Assembly: GCF_958979055.1 (NCBI RefSeq)
Contig: NC_084898.1
Span: forward strand, 1,808,001-1,872,000
Direction: 5' to 3'
Length of the DNA: 64,000 nt
From: Alnus glutinosa
Lineage: Eukaryota; Streptophyta; Magnoliopsida; Fagales; Betulaceae
This document shows, one piece after another, positions 32,538-45,400 of this stretch; positions within the stretch are counted from its first letter, which is position 1; each line of letters starts with the position of its first letter. Under the pieces are notes generated by a model. It saw only the letters and a program-made list of their open reading frames with translations, ran no database searches and was not told where the DNA came from. A program made the translations under genes and the position numbers.

Positions 32538-32692
32538 AGGCGTCAGGAACACGGGTCTTCTCATGGGCCTTGCTTTTGCCCAGCATCAGGTCCACAGTCG
32601 AGGAAGTTTTACATTTAACAAATGGATATATAGTTCTTCACGCGGCAGCATTTCTTTACAATATTATCAAAAACCTGGTGGACGTGATGAGC
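32538..32692. pseudogene. Shuffled scraps of CslG exon 5 and UBR7 exon 5
   Basis: 32553-32582 matches 29 of 30 bases of CslG exon 5 (GLLMGLA region, plus strand). 32640-32692 is a decayed second copy of UBR7 exon 5 (GCGGCAGCATTTCTTTACAA against GCGGCGGCGCTTCTTTGCAA). Both are far too short to function. Confidence 0.6.
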
Positions 32693-32952
32693 TATATATG
32701 AGAAGGGGAAAAACGATTCCTCCAATTCATTGCTATCCTTATGAACATATGAAATCTTGGTGGATTTTCTTTTCTATTTTGGGTCATTTAAAATGTGAAC
32801 AAATACAATTAAAGAATGATTAAGAGAGATAAGTCAAGCTTAGACATCTTTTAACAATCATACTACTTATGATTGGAAAAGAAATGTAACGATGGATGTC
32901 AATGTTTTACCGCTACAACAGAAAACAATTTTTTATTTTTGGATGAACAATT

Positions 32953-35900
32953 TTTTTTTTTTTTTTTTTTTTGAACGAGAAGAAAGTGCTCTCATTAAAA
33001 TCTGGAAAAATACATCAAATAATGATCCAAAAAACTAAGGATCTTAGGGACTTGGTTGTTCCCTAAAAACAATGCTACTAACACACATAGGAGTGTCATC
33101 CAGCCAACACAAATCTACAAACTTAGAAGAGGCCTCTTTTGCTAGAGTATGGGCTGCCATATTACAAGAACGAGGGATAGCATGGAAACTGATGGACCGA
33201 AAATATTGCTTCTCCAAATAAATACTCTCAATAAAATGGCCCACTTTAGAAAAACTTGACGAATTAGACTTTATCTCCTTTACCACTTGAGCCGCATCCC
33301 CTTCAAAGATTACATCCCAAAAACCCACTTCTTTACTGAATTTTACCGCATGTAGTGTTGCCATAAACTCCGCTGTTTTTGGATCCGTCCGGGCCCGTAT
33401 CGTGATACATTTCGCACCCACACATAGACCATTACTATCTCTAGCAATGATACCCAAACCAACCCAATCCTTTGCCACATTTATAGACGCATCCCAATTT
33501 ACTTTTAAGACCCCCGCAGGAGGAGGAGACCACTTATTCGGTCTATTTCTGTTCTCATCATTTCTCTCCACCTTCGAAAACACTTCATGATCTATCATAT
33601 TACACCTTTTGAAAGACATCCATGCCTTCATAGCTTCACTGTAGACAATATCAGGATGCTCAAAGCGTTGTTCAAAGATCCAAGCATTCCGACGAAGCCA
33701 AATACGTCTTGCTGTGGTTGCCATTAGATCCAGTTCGTCCTTTGTACATCGGTCCATACAATAAGCAAAGAGACTCTGAAAATCAGCTCCTGCAAAACAA
33801 AATTTTTGGAAACAAGAAGAAGAACACCCCCAAACATCTTTGGCAGCTGGGCACGACCATAAGGCATGGAGAGCATCCTCATCTTCAACTTCACAGCACG
33901 GGCATAGTTTATTTTCTATCGCCTTCCTCTGAAATAGATTACATCTAGTAGGGAGGACTTCATTGCAAGCTCTCCAAATAAACATTTTAACCACATTAGG
34001 GGCCCCTAAACTCCACAATGTCTTCCAAATATCTTTATCCTTACCAGGAATTGAACATTGTCCCCTTTTTGATTCTTCCACTTCCACTCCCAAATGATAA
34101 GCGCTACGCACCGAAAATTCGCCATTCACAGTGCCTCTCCATATTAATTTGTCCGCAGGCAGTAATGGGTTTAAAGGAATACCTGAGATCATTTTTGCTT
34201 CCTCCTCCCCAAATTCTGCCTGAATGAGATCCTCCTTCCATTTCCTCAGGTCATAGTCTATTAAGTCAGCCACCAAACAGTTCCCAGTTAAGCTTCGTGG
34301 TGAAGACTGAACAGAATATGAGGAAGGGGTTGGTAACCACTTTTCACCCCAAATCTTTATCGATTGACCATCCCCTACCCTCCACTGTAGCCCCTCAATT
34401 AATAGCCCTTGAGCATTAAAAATACTCCTCCACACGTACGAAGGTTTGGATCCCAACTTTGCTTCAAGAAAGGAAGTTTGAGGAAAGTACTTGGCCTTTA
34501 GAATCTTGCCTGCCACCGAATCTGGGTCTTGCATTAATCTCCAGCCCTGTTTTGCTAATAAGGCTTTGTTGAAAATAACAAGATCCCGAAAACCAAGCCC
34601 CCCTTTTGTTTTAGATCGACCCATTTTTGACCAACTCATCCAGTGTATCTTTGAGTTTTTTGACATATGACTCCACCAAAATTGCTGCATCATCTGATTC
34701 AGTTCCTTACATAAAGTAATGGGAAGTTGAAAAACTCCCATACTATAAGTAGGAATGGCTTGCACCACAGCCTTCAATAAGACCTCCTTCCCTGCTTGTG
34801 ATAAAAAAGAACACTTCCAATTTTCTAGCCGTTTTGATACCTTTTCAATAATATCTTTAAAAGTTTGTGTCCTGGATTTTCCAACAAACGTAGGGAGTCC
34901 CAAATAAGAATCAATCCGGTGTGCTTCTAGTAAACCCGAAAACTCCAAAATTTCTGATCTTCTGCTTTGGCTAGTATTCCTGCTAAAGAAAATAGAGGTC
35001 TTGGACATATTTAGCTTCTGCCCCGACCCTTTTTCATAAATACCCAAAATGCGAAGCAGCCTTCTCCATTCCACCTTGTTTGACTTGCAAAAGAGGACAC
35101 TATCATCTGCGAAGAAAAGGTGGCTTAACCTAGGACCCCTTAGAGAGGTTGGGACCCCTGTTATGACCCCCTTTCCCTCAGCCTTGAGAAGAAGCGCACT
35201 GAGAACTTCACCACAAATGAGAAAAAGATAAGGGGAGATAAGATCCCCTTGTCTAATCCCCCTTGTAGGTTTTATGCTTCCAACAGGATTGCCATTTACT
35301 AGCACTGAGTAAGAGACTGTCCGTATACATGTCATCACCCAACTCACCCATTTACTTGCAAAACCCATCTTTAACATAGCTGCCTCCAAAAAAGACCATT
35401 CCACACGGTCATACGCCTTACTCATATCGAGTTTAAAGCCCATATAACCTTCCTTACTCCACATCCTAGTTTGCATGGTGTGCATGGTCTCATAGGCGGC
35501 AATGATGTTATCACTTATTAACCTTCCCGGAATAAAAGCGCTCTGATTGGGAGATATAATTGCAGGGAGGACTGTTTTCAATCTATTAGCCAACACTTTA
35601 GAAAGCAATTTGTAAATAACATTACATAGGCTAATTGGTCGGAACTCAGAAACACTACCAGGATTGGAAATTTTTGGGATTAAAGCAATGTAGGTGGAAT
35701 TTATCCTGGGATCCAACATTCCAGAATTGAAAAAATGAATAATAGCTGCACATACCTCTTTGTGGATCAGTCCCCAATTTTGTTGGTAGAAACAAGTACT
35801 AAAACCGTCTGGGCCTGGAGCCTTTAGAGGAGCCATTTGTTGAAGAGCCCCAGAAATCTCCTCCACTGTTACTTCTGCCAGCAAAGACACATTCATTGAT

Positions 35901-36054
35901 TCTGAGACTTTTTGGTCCACGGCCTGGATACATTGGTCCACTTCTAGGAATGACTCCCCAGTGAAAAGGTCTTTGAAATACGAGACAAAAGCATCCTCAA
36001 TCTCCCCCTGTGTTCTGCATAATTGCCCAGACTTGTCTTTAATCACTGATATCC
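32953..36054 (-). mobile_element. 5'-truncated L1-type LINE with intact RT and RNase H frame
   Basis: The minus-strand frame from about 36052 to 33044 encodes some 1000 residues of LINE ORF2: reverse transcriptase (KAPGPDGF, IPKI..P.....FRPISLCN, GFKLDMSKAYDRVEW, RGIRQGD, FFADD), the zf-RVT region (WR....LPT, CP.C), and a plant RNase H (VNWDAS, TAEF, FEGDAA). The endonuclease and ORF1 are absent, so the copy is 5'-truncated. A 22-base T run at 32951-32972 is the poly-A tail. The host 13-mer TGGATGAACAATT is duplicated at 32940-32952 and 36055-36067. The open frame runs about 45 codons further upstream into host DNA. The lack of stops indicates a recent insertion. Confidence 0.95.
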
Positions 36055-36189
36055 TGGATGAACAATTATTGAATTGAAATAAACCACATAAAAGAGGGAA
36101 ACCATTAGCAAGGACCACCAATAAAGAAACAAAAAACAAAAAAACAAAAACAAAAACAAATTGAGTAGCTGATTGTTCACTCAGGTTTA

Positions 36190-37590
36190 AATTCACTTAA
36201 TTCCCACAAACAATCATGGAAGTAAGGTCTAGGAGGATGGACACTGAAATGCATTAGTTACATTTTAGGGCCACGTCATCAAAATTTCGGCAACATGCAT
36301 GACATATGGCGGAGGCTTCAGTCTTTTGGGCAAATGTTAGAGGGTACGGGATTCCGGCGAAGGTGGCCGGATTCCGGCGACATTAACCGGATGTTGTCGG
36401 ATTCCGATACCGGCAATATTTTGATGGTGGTCGGCTACTTGAATGTGAAGGTCGACTATGTCGTTTAAATAGATCGACCACGTCTAGCGTCTTCCGAAAA
36501 CAATTTACGCTTTTAAAAAGCGTAAATCATTTTTCGAAATTTACTAAGCATTTTTTGTCAAACAGAAATCATTTTCCGGTTGACTATTATTTTCGCCCCT
36601 ACCAAACATCGAAAAATGCCGAAATCATTTTACGCCGAAACAAACGGAGCATAAGTTGGTGATCATGACTAAAATGTTGGATCTCCCCAGGGTGAGGTCC
36701 TTTGTCCTCTGCTTGATTGAGTGCCTTGATCAAATGAGTTGAACGTCCAATGGAACTGTTGGGCATCAACTCACTAGTTGCAGGCGACTCCCTATAAATA
36801 TGCCTAAAATCTCTTAGGCATTCCGTGTGAACATGGTAACTACATTCCTCGCAATTGTAAACTGCATACTTTGTATTTACCTTGTTGCCGCATTTTCTAC
36901 AGAACATGTCATCATGCTTATTGATTTCATGAGGCGGAGAATAGATCAGGTTGAGGAAGTGATTGTGTAGCTTAATTTTGACGGTGCTTGGAATTCCATC
37001 ACATTTTGTGTGAACCAAGAGTTTGCAAATACTACATAGGTTGGCGAAGTTCTTGATTTCCTCTCCACAAACTTTGCAATTGAACTGGACCCGCCTCCAA
37101 ATAGGGGAGAATTCGTGTTGGTGACAGTCATTAGAATTAGTTGGCAAGCGATTAGCACATTTGATATCGAGGTAGAAATCACACGAACGGCAATTATAAA
37201 AGAAAGAGCGATCGTGAGATTTACAACAAGCATGACAACGTGCTTTATCTGCTGAGATAACTTGGCACATGATTTGTGAATGACGAAGCCGCTGCATTTG
37301 GAGACGGAGCATTTGTAGGTGGGAGCACCCAATACTGGTTCGTCGCACCCTGAGCGAACAACTTGGTTGTTGCCATCATTTAATTCCAGCTTTTCTATGA
37401 AGTCTAAGCAATGATTGGTTGAATCGTATCGGTGAACGGGGCGGTTACCGCATTGCACCCAATTGTGGAGGGAACCCCATATTGGTTTGTCGCAAAACCA
37501 GCAATCAACTTTCTTCTCATCGTCTTTTTTCAGCTCTTCTCTGTATATCAAGTGGTGCGCAGGAGTTTCATCATGATCGCAGGACTCCAT
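36190..37590 (-). pseudogene. DC1-domain protein copy D, pseudogene
   Basis: Starts well with ATG at 37590 (MESCDHDETPAHHLIYREEL) and aligns with copies A and C for about 115 codons. A deletion of roughly 45-50 bases at about 37240 shifts the frame; the next frame continues with CHACCKSHDRSFFYNC to about 36660. Then some 690 bases of the gene found in copy A are missing, replaced by about 300 bases of a TIR element (36350-36652). The last zinc module and C-terminal PYFHDCLWELSE are traceable at 36350-36190. It cannot make a normal product. Confidence 0.88.
36350..36652. mobile_element. Right half of a TIR element replacing part of DC1 copy D
   Basis: The right end GTAAATC...AAACAAACGGAGCA matches the right end of the complete element at 53244-53841, with the CCGGATTCCGGC-rich interior. 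The left terminal repeat is gone, and the element meets DC1 sequence directly at 36350. The TAA after the right end (36653-36655) is present once in copy A at the corresponding place, consistent with a TAA target. Confidence 0.75.
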
Positions 37591-37599
37591 CTCGCTGAA

Positions 37600-39064
37600 G
37601 ATCTCTCACACACTCACTTTATGTCTCTTACACGTGCTAGTCAAAGCACACAACAGAGAGGGAGAGGGAGAGGTGGTTAGAATTGAGAGAGCATGCAAGA
37701 TAAAGATGATAGGTGTAGCTGGTGGGTCCCAGCTGAAAAATGTATTGATGAAATTACTAAAAGGTATATGGGCAATGAAAAAACCTGAATCCATAGTTAT
37801 CTTCCTTCGATCGGTTCCAATCGTTTAGAATTTTTTGAGGGCAATTTTGACCCAAAAAATGATCATCCTAATGTGACTAAAACGTACCATATACAAAAGT
37901 TACAAAACTTGGAATAAAGATATATCTTTATGATAAATAAAATCAAAGAGGCAAACAAAGGTTGGCTTGGCTTGCACTCACCGAATACTTATTGATGATT
38001 TAGGTCCAACTCATCGAATTTCGTGTTAATTAAATATAAAAATGTAATTCTCCTTTTTAACACCAAAATCAAAAGTAAACCAAGAATAAACAAGATTAGA
38101 CTTTTTATTGTACACAAAAAATATTGAATTATAGTTTGAGTGTAAATGCAAGAGAACTAGAGGAGTGATGCCAAGCAAGTGGACAAAGAAGAAAAGCCAA
38201 CAAAACTTGCTTTCAGTATCTCCCAAACATTTTCTTGGGGCTAATCTAAATATTTAAGACTTTTTAATTAAAATATTATGGATTAATTTTTATATCAATA
38301 CATCTTCTGTTGATGAACTCACAAGACATCTCTGATCTTCCTCAATATTAATCAAATGCTTGCAACTTGACTTTTTGAAATGCAAAATCATCTTATAAAT
38401 ATAAGAATTAAACATAAATATGAGTGAAGATCGGTTTTTATTAAATGAATCTATATTAATTCCAATTAGAGATCAATAGTTGAAGTCAAATTCTAACTCC
38501 TGAGCTAGGCATGTTTAATTGTTGTGAGACCGAACAACTTTGTATATAAGTTTCATTTCTTGATTATTAGAAGTATTATTTAATAGGTTCCCTTTACGGA
38601 CCTACTCGATTTATTCTTTTTGTATTTTGTTACTTGCTCATTGGTTCACATCAAATTCTGTGTTCTCTAAACGTTGTTTTTATAACGATATTCTCCTTGT
38701 GAACACCAAAATGTGGCAAATTTTATTCTAGACTTCCTTTTTTTTTTTATGGGGGGCAAACAAAAAATTCAAAAGTAAATAAAGGAAAAGCAAAAGAAAG
38801 CTTAGACTTGTTATTGTACACAAATTAAGAATATCGAATTTTAGCTTGAGTATAGAGTGGACTAATGCAGCATGTGATAAAAAGCAAGAGAAATGATGCA
38901 GGGTTTTGAAATGCTTCGTGCTTCCCTCAACCTTAACGTGTAAACCATGTCAACTTTTGAAATTGAAAAATAGATATATCAATTGACATTTTTTAAAATT
39001 TAAAAATATTAGTATAAAAAAATAAAAAAATTAAAAATTAAAGATGATAAAGGAAGTTTTCCCG
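37600..39064. other. Intergenic DNA with a local duplication
   Basis: A block with AAGATTAGACTTTTTATTGT at 38060-38165 recurs in diverged form at 38755-38860. Otherwise AT-rich DNA with no gene or RNA recognised. Confidence 0.5.
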
Positions 39065-39470
39065 AAAATATATACCGTCAATTGCTCTTTCTACATCACT
39101 CTCTCATAGTTTTCATTTTTTTTTTCTTTTTTCTTTTTTGTTTTGCCATTTAGTCCATTAAACTAATATATTGATAGAAATAATTGAGTAGAGCCGTCAG
39201 ATTTATTAATAAAATTAGTAAAAGTTGTTAACGATGAAAAAAGCTGGGACAGCTGTCCCGTAAACCCACACTTTTAATAATCTTCCTTCCTACTAACTTC
39301 CCATACTACCCTTCGGTTCCAGTATATAATTATCTTCTTGATCGTCTCCTTTCTCTGGAAAATGTTGAAATAAATTAGAATGTAGAGGGCCATTTCGATC
39401 CAAAAAGTTTATCATCCTTTGTTAAGCCAAAAAATATCGCACTCTTAAAAGTAGCATGGGTTGAATCTTT
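39065..39470. repeat. UBR7 3'-flank segment, copy 3 of 3
   Basis: Collinear with 31500-31950. It differs by a 17-base insertion that makes a perfect palindrome, GGGACAGCTGTCCC, at 39245-39258. It is about 2.7 kb from the complete UBR7 gene; the space between is filled by elements. Confidence 0.7.
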
Positions 39471-39762
39471 CATCATCATGTTACAGTAGCTGATGCCTGA
39501 TGCCCCCCCAAAAAAAAAAAAAAAAAAAGGCTATTAATTATTGAGTAATGCTATATTTTCAACTCTTTTACAATTTGTTAATGCGCGGCAACATATAACA
39601 AATATATATATATACACTTGTCAATCACTTTAAAAACAAAATTTTAACATCATTCAATCACATACTAAAACGTGCCAACAAACTATAAAAAAAAGTTTTA
39701 AACTCTCTGTATGTTACCAAGAACCCTAAGAATAGAGTTTTCGCCATGTCAATCAATTTCTG

Positions 39763-40051
39763 AGGGTCTGTTTAGGTTTGTAAATTAAAAATGTGTGAAT
39801 TGATAACATAATTTTTAAAAATAATGTTGAACGTTTGATAAAATCGAAATTTTTCTTTTAAAATCGCAGTTTAATCTTTAAAATTCTACGTTTCAAAAAA
39901 AAATATCTATTGCCTGCATTTTGAAAAAACAAATTTTCTACATTTTCAAATCGTAAATTTTTTAAAAGGCAATTTCAAAGCATTCATTTTCTACGATTTG
40001 GTTTAAAATCACATTTTTTATCTACGAAATCGCATTTCCAAATACACCTTA
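39763..40051. mobile_element. Putative MITE
   Basis: Ends are loosely inverted (GGTCTGTTTAGGTTTG against the reverse of CCAAATACACCTT), with further AAAATCGCA.TTT inverted blocks inside. Typical of small TIR elements; target duplication unclear. Confidence 0.45.
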
Positions 40052-40898
40052 AGTTATATGCAGCCACGTAATAAAGTAGGCATATCAAATCCACAACCTG
40101 TATAAAATTTCTATTACATTCAATAAAAATAAAGGAAAAAGAAAAAGAAGAGAGGTGGAAAGTATCTCAAATCATTCACGGGTGGAGGCCACGGCATACG
40201 CCAACCTTTGGCGGCCTTTGCAAGAGGGTGGAGGTCCACCCTCACTATCTTTTTGTTAGATATAATTAAAAAAATTCATATATATTGTAGGTTTGATGTG
40301 TTTTTTTCTTTTTTTTTTTTAATAAAATAATTAAATCTAAAAGCATCAAAAGTCGGGACGATTTTTTTATTTATTTCTTATTATATAATCTGCTTAATGG
40401 ACAAGTGAAATGATGAAAAGCAAAAAGACAAAAGAATCATGGAAGAAAAAGCTAATTGAGATTAAATTCAGGTAGGATATGTAGTATTTCTTAATTCTTA
40501 GGTCGCTTATTTTAAATTGATATGTACCAGTCATGACAGCACATAACACAGAAAAAGAAGAAAGAAATGGCTTGCAGTGTATACAAGTTACAGGGGGTGA
40601 TGTGCAAGTCATCCCAGAGGCCAAGCTAATTCTTTGGTTGTAAACTGATTCGACTACCCTAACTTCATTTTTGTTGGGGATTGAATCATCCTCTTTGACC
40701 ATAACGGTGATTTGGCCATTCCCAACCCAATCATCGAAGGAGCTCGAACCACTTCATTTGGCGACAAGGATGGTGCGACATGGTTCAGTTACCTCCAATA
40801 GCTGAGTTGGAGTGGTCGAACCCTTCTAGTTGCTTTCTTGGTTGCCCAACTAAAGGTCAAGGGATCAAGCAATTCCTCGTTGCTTGTCTTAGTCTAAT
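40052..40898. other. Intergenic DNA, nothing recognised
   Basis: AT-rich with short poly-T tracts. A 102-codon minus frame at 40394-40702 lacks any known motif and has biased hydrophobic content; not accepted as a gene. Confidence 0.5.
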
Positions 40899-41570
40899 GT
40901 TAAGTTTCTTTTGATGTAAAATAGTTTTTGTCGTAAAATATTTTTGATGAAATCATTTTCAAAAAAAAAAAAAATTTTGAAAATATTTTCTGATGATTTG
41001 GTTAGCACGAAAAAATTAAGAAAAGTGAAAATGTAACTGTCACCGAAACCCGCCAACGTCCGGTCGCCGTTGCCGGACTCCGGAGAGCATGTGTGGCTAG
41101 ATCCGACCAAAATGGCCGAATTTTGGCCAAATCAATGCCCAGATCCATCCAGATCCGACCGGATTCCGGTCATTTTGGCAAGACCCAATTAGATCCGACC
41201 GGCTTCTTCTGAACATGGCCGAATTCCAGTCAGATTCGACCGGAATCCAGTCCACCAGCATCCGGCGATGGCGGCCAAATTTTGACCCCGATAATATTCT
41301 AGTGGCCGGATGTTGCCGGATTCCGGCGTCTCTTGGATTCCGACGACCAACTATTGCCTAATTTCGACAATCGAATATCAAACGTGCATGTAAAGACGAA
41401 GAGTTTAATTTCGAAAAACAATTTACAATTTTTAAAACCTTAAATCGTTTTTTAAAAATTAAAAAAACTTTTACAATCAAACCGAAAATAATTTTCGTTG
41501 ATCACTATTTTCGCTCCTACCAAATACCGTAAAATGCCGAAATCATTTTACGCCGAAACAAACGGAAGAT
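40899..41570. mobile_element. Diverged full-length member of the TAA-target TIR family
   Basis: The left end (TTGATGTAAAATAG...GTCGTAAAATA) and right end (CCGAAATCATTTTACGCCGA...AAACAAACGGA) pair as inverted repeats like those of 53244-53841. The middle is rich in GATCCGACCGGATTCCGG. It has no coding content. Confidence 0.6.
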
Positions 41571-41631
41571 TACTCTAAATACAATGTATGAATAACATGG
41601 AACGGTGTGGATTTACGCTTTTAAGGAAAAA

Positions 41632-41632
<1 letters not shown>

Positions 41633-41684
<52 letters not shown>
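41633..41684. repeat. Poly-A run of 52 bases
   Basis: Uninterrupted A tract between AGGAAAAAC and TTCAAATTGAATA. No adjoining retroelement body was recognised. Confidence 0.9.
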
Positions 41685-41686
<2 letters not shown>

Positions 41687-42043
41687 CAAATTGAATAACA
41701 AAATTGACACCCCCCACCTAAAGATGCCTAATATTCGAGGAATACTTCGTTTATATATATATAATCGAATATTCGAGGAATACTCTGTTCTCTCACTTAA
41801 CAATGAGTTTCGCATGCAAAATTCATGACTAAACCCAACCATTCATATAAAAAGAGAAAGTGTTACTCTGGGGTATGGGATAATTTTTGCTAAAAATCTC
41901 ATATTTCGTGGCTTCCCTCACACCCCAACCAATATAGACTAAAATAAAAAGACAGACACTTTAGAACTGAAAAACATTCCAGCCAACATTTAGAACAGTG
42001 AATGTCAATGCGCAGAGGTAACATTTTTTTAAAAATAAAAGAA

Positions 42044-42177
42044 GACAAACATGCATGTATGTATTTATGTATGGTATCAACAACATATTTCTTCTGCCAG
42101 GGGAAAAGAAGAAAAACATGCATGCATGTATTTATGTATGGTATCAACAACATATTTCTTCTGCCAGGGGCAACCAA
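42044..42177. repeat. 67-base unit, two tandem copies, next to the UBR7 3' end
   Basis: The unit with ACATGCATG and TATGGTATCAACAACATATT is repeated at a 67-base period almost exactly. It abuts the UBR7 3'-UTR homology that begins at about 42190. Confidence 0.8.
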
Positions 42178-42470
42178 GGATCAGACCTTGTCTTCATATA
42201 AATTGCAGCATATCACTGAAAAACAGGATCCACTTGCCTTCAAAATATTGCACTTCATAAGAAAAGCCCCAATTAAGTTTCTAAACGCACAAGCACATAA
42301 TTTACACAGCAAAGTGCTTTGTGCTGGTAGCACAATTCTAATTCAGAACAGTCTAAAACCATGTCATGCTTGTTTTCTGAATGTTCTTGAACTTGGATAG
42401 CTCCACAGTCAACTGGGAAGTTTACAGTTTACACATGCAGGAAATTGCAGTAAAGATTCAACAAAAAAAC

Positions 42471-45400
42471 TCACTCTATGCGGCGGCGCTTCTTTGCGAG
42501 ATTCTCAAATACCTGGCGGACATCATCAGCTGTGATTGGCTTCGATGAGTCCTTTGACTCCTGAAAAGGAAAGAGAAGGGGAAAAAAATTGCCAAACAAA
42601 AGGAAAATGCATAAGCGTACATGTTGGCACAGTACCTTAAAATAAAAAATGGAACAAAGAAAACGCCAACTTCCATGCTTTCCCTAGGCCCATTCTGCAC
42701 TATAAAAGCAGTATATAGGCCATTAAGAAGTCTATAATCAAGGACATACCAGGAAAGTACGAAGCTCATCCTTCATATCTGCAATACCATTTAGAATCTC
42801 TATTTTCTCTATATGACCAAGTTTATTAAGTAAATTTAGCTCAGTTCCCTCCTGTTGCTGCAACTTTTCTTTCCTCTTCTGCGTTGCCATTTTCTCATAC
42901 TCCGCAATTGAGTCCTCCTTGTCAAGCAGAAAAGCTATACGCTTCTTGCTGTAAAGAACTAAGCATTCTTCACATCTGCAGAGGACATCGCGCCAGGTTT
43001 TGGAAAGAAACAGCGGTTTACTCTCTAAAGCAGGAGAAGCAGCCCCCAGGTTAACTCCAAGAACACAGGTTGTATATGGACAGGCATCTTTTGTGCTTTG
43101 ATTTGAACCTTCATTCTTCTGAGAATTTTCTCCAAGAGACAAACCTTCCCCATCAGAGACAGATGCAGAATCGGTTTTAGCATGATCTTTTATAGGATAA
43201 TTATGAGCATTGACATCATTCTCTAGTTTTCCAGATCCACTAGCTGACGATGTATCTTCTGACACATTCTTATCCTTGTTAGTATCAACAATAGCATCAC
43301 ACTGCCTCCCTGCTGCCCATATGGATTGAGGATAGAATCCCAAAAAGGAAAAGGAGGTTGAGCAGGCCCTACATATAAAATCCTCATACAGAGGTTCACC
43401 TTCCTCATCTCTTGGAACCTGTGGTACAGTAGAAAGATGGGTATCAATTGAAAAAATGACAATTTAGAAGAAGAAAAAATGCTACGCCAATTTAGAAAGT
43501 ATCTAAAATGATGTTGGTGGTTTTTTTTCACCCCTTTTTTAGTCTACAGAAGGGGAGCAGAAGTTTTAAAATTGTGGCTTTTCTTTAAAGAATGATTCAG
43601 AGAGAGAAGTCAAGCTTAGACACCTTTCAACAAACTACTTAAATGGTAAAAGAAGTGGAATGATGTCGAAATTCACATGCACAACAAGGAACAGTTTGCA
43701 TATACCTTTATCCACTGTGGCAGGAAAAATTAAAATGAAACTCTTTGAAATAGAATGTTAGTTTCAGTTTCAGCAAACAATTGAGTACATAAACAAGATG
43801 AAGTGTTAAAAAAATGACATCTGGAAAAAATAAAAAAAAGGGTAATGCTTTCATTATGTTAAGGCTAACTTTCTTTCAATGAATGGTGGGCACAAACAAA
43901 ACATAAAACTGATGGTATCACATAACACACAAAGAGGCAAGGGCCTCAAAGTTTGTGAAGAAGAGAGACTCCCAAAAGCTCGTCTAATTACAGCCGAAGC
44001 CTAAATTTCACATACAAACCCAAGGAATGCAACTATAGCCGATAATCAAAAATTTTAATACAATGGGCAGTGATCAAAAGGGTTTATGAATGTTTAAATA
44101 CAATATCAATATATTAACAATATTTCCTTTTATTAGGGTTGTGCTTAGAACATCACGGATCCAGAATAAACGAACCCTTTCAACTGATGACTTATGATCT
44201 TAAGCCACATCATTTAACTATTTTTACAGTATAATGGGGATGGGGTGGGGACAGTACCAAAAAGACAGCTTCAGAGAAGAACCAAATTTCTCAACAGAAA
44301 ATACCACCCACGACAGATGGTGAACCCCAAAACATGGACTGGCTCGTGGTTGCCATGACTAATTGTAGGTGAAACCATAAGATGATTCATGAAAGGTAAA
44401 AAGAACAAACAACAAAAGAAATAAAAATGATTTGGAGCCATTGTGAAAGCACAAGCAGCTAACCTCATCAGAAGGCTCAAGACCGAGATGCTCCTCGTGA
44501 AACCAGTCCTCACATATACAGCACTGTATCATCTCTACTTGTTCTTCAACAACAGGATCAGGATAGGGCCTACCACACGTGCAGTATGAGCCTTTGAAGT
44601 TATGATTATACAAATTCTCAACATTCTCTATATCTTTATTTGGGAAAAGCTTGCAGAAGAACTCCCCAAATTTTGAATTTCCACAGTCGCACCTAAAATT
44701 TCTCTTGGTCCACAGTTCCACAATCTTGTTCCAGTAGAGCAATAGAAACCAACATTAGATATAAGCATATAGAAATTAGACAAATTCAAGTATCCTTTAA
44801 AGTCTTTACAGAATTGATAAATATGATATGCTTAGTTTACATTAGTATTATAAATCTTCAGATAGAAGGCATAATGGATATATCAGTTCATAGCACAACA
44901 GATACCATTTCCATGATCTGTCCAACAATCTGATAGAATATAGAATTTGAATCCACCCAAGCAACCAGTCCAAACAAAAAACAATCATAGTTCAGTTAAG
45001 GGGAAAAAACAGTAACCTATTTTTAAGACCATATTCAAAGTATCCAAAAACAAAAATGGTGGTTTGAAATGTATGTCAGACAAACTTAAAGCAATTCATG
45101 TTTGTTAAAAGAAACAAGAAAGCAAAAATATTATATCCACAAAAGGAGTGGCTGAAACCCAAGCAAATTCCAGGTCCAAAATATCATGGAGATGAAACCC
45201 ATATCAAATCCCATAATATCACTATTATGAATTTTAGCCGCTTGATACATTTTCAACAAGTATGGATCTGTTAAAAAGTTCATCACCAGCCTTCACAAAT
45301 GATCATAACAGAACAATAAGTACATGCTGAAAAGACACAATTATGACATGGAGCTAATTCAAGTAGGTGAAACCATAAGAACTGATTTTGCATTTATCCC

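Noticed and set aside
36055-36196. N-terminal extension of the LINE frame (MNLNLSEQS...)
   Set aside because: These codons lie outside the LINE in host DNA past the target duplication; chance read-through.
40394-40702. 102-codon frame, candidate small protein
   Set aside because: No homologous motif, no promoter or splice context, and hydrophobic low-complexity ends.
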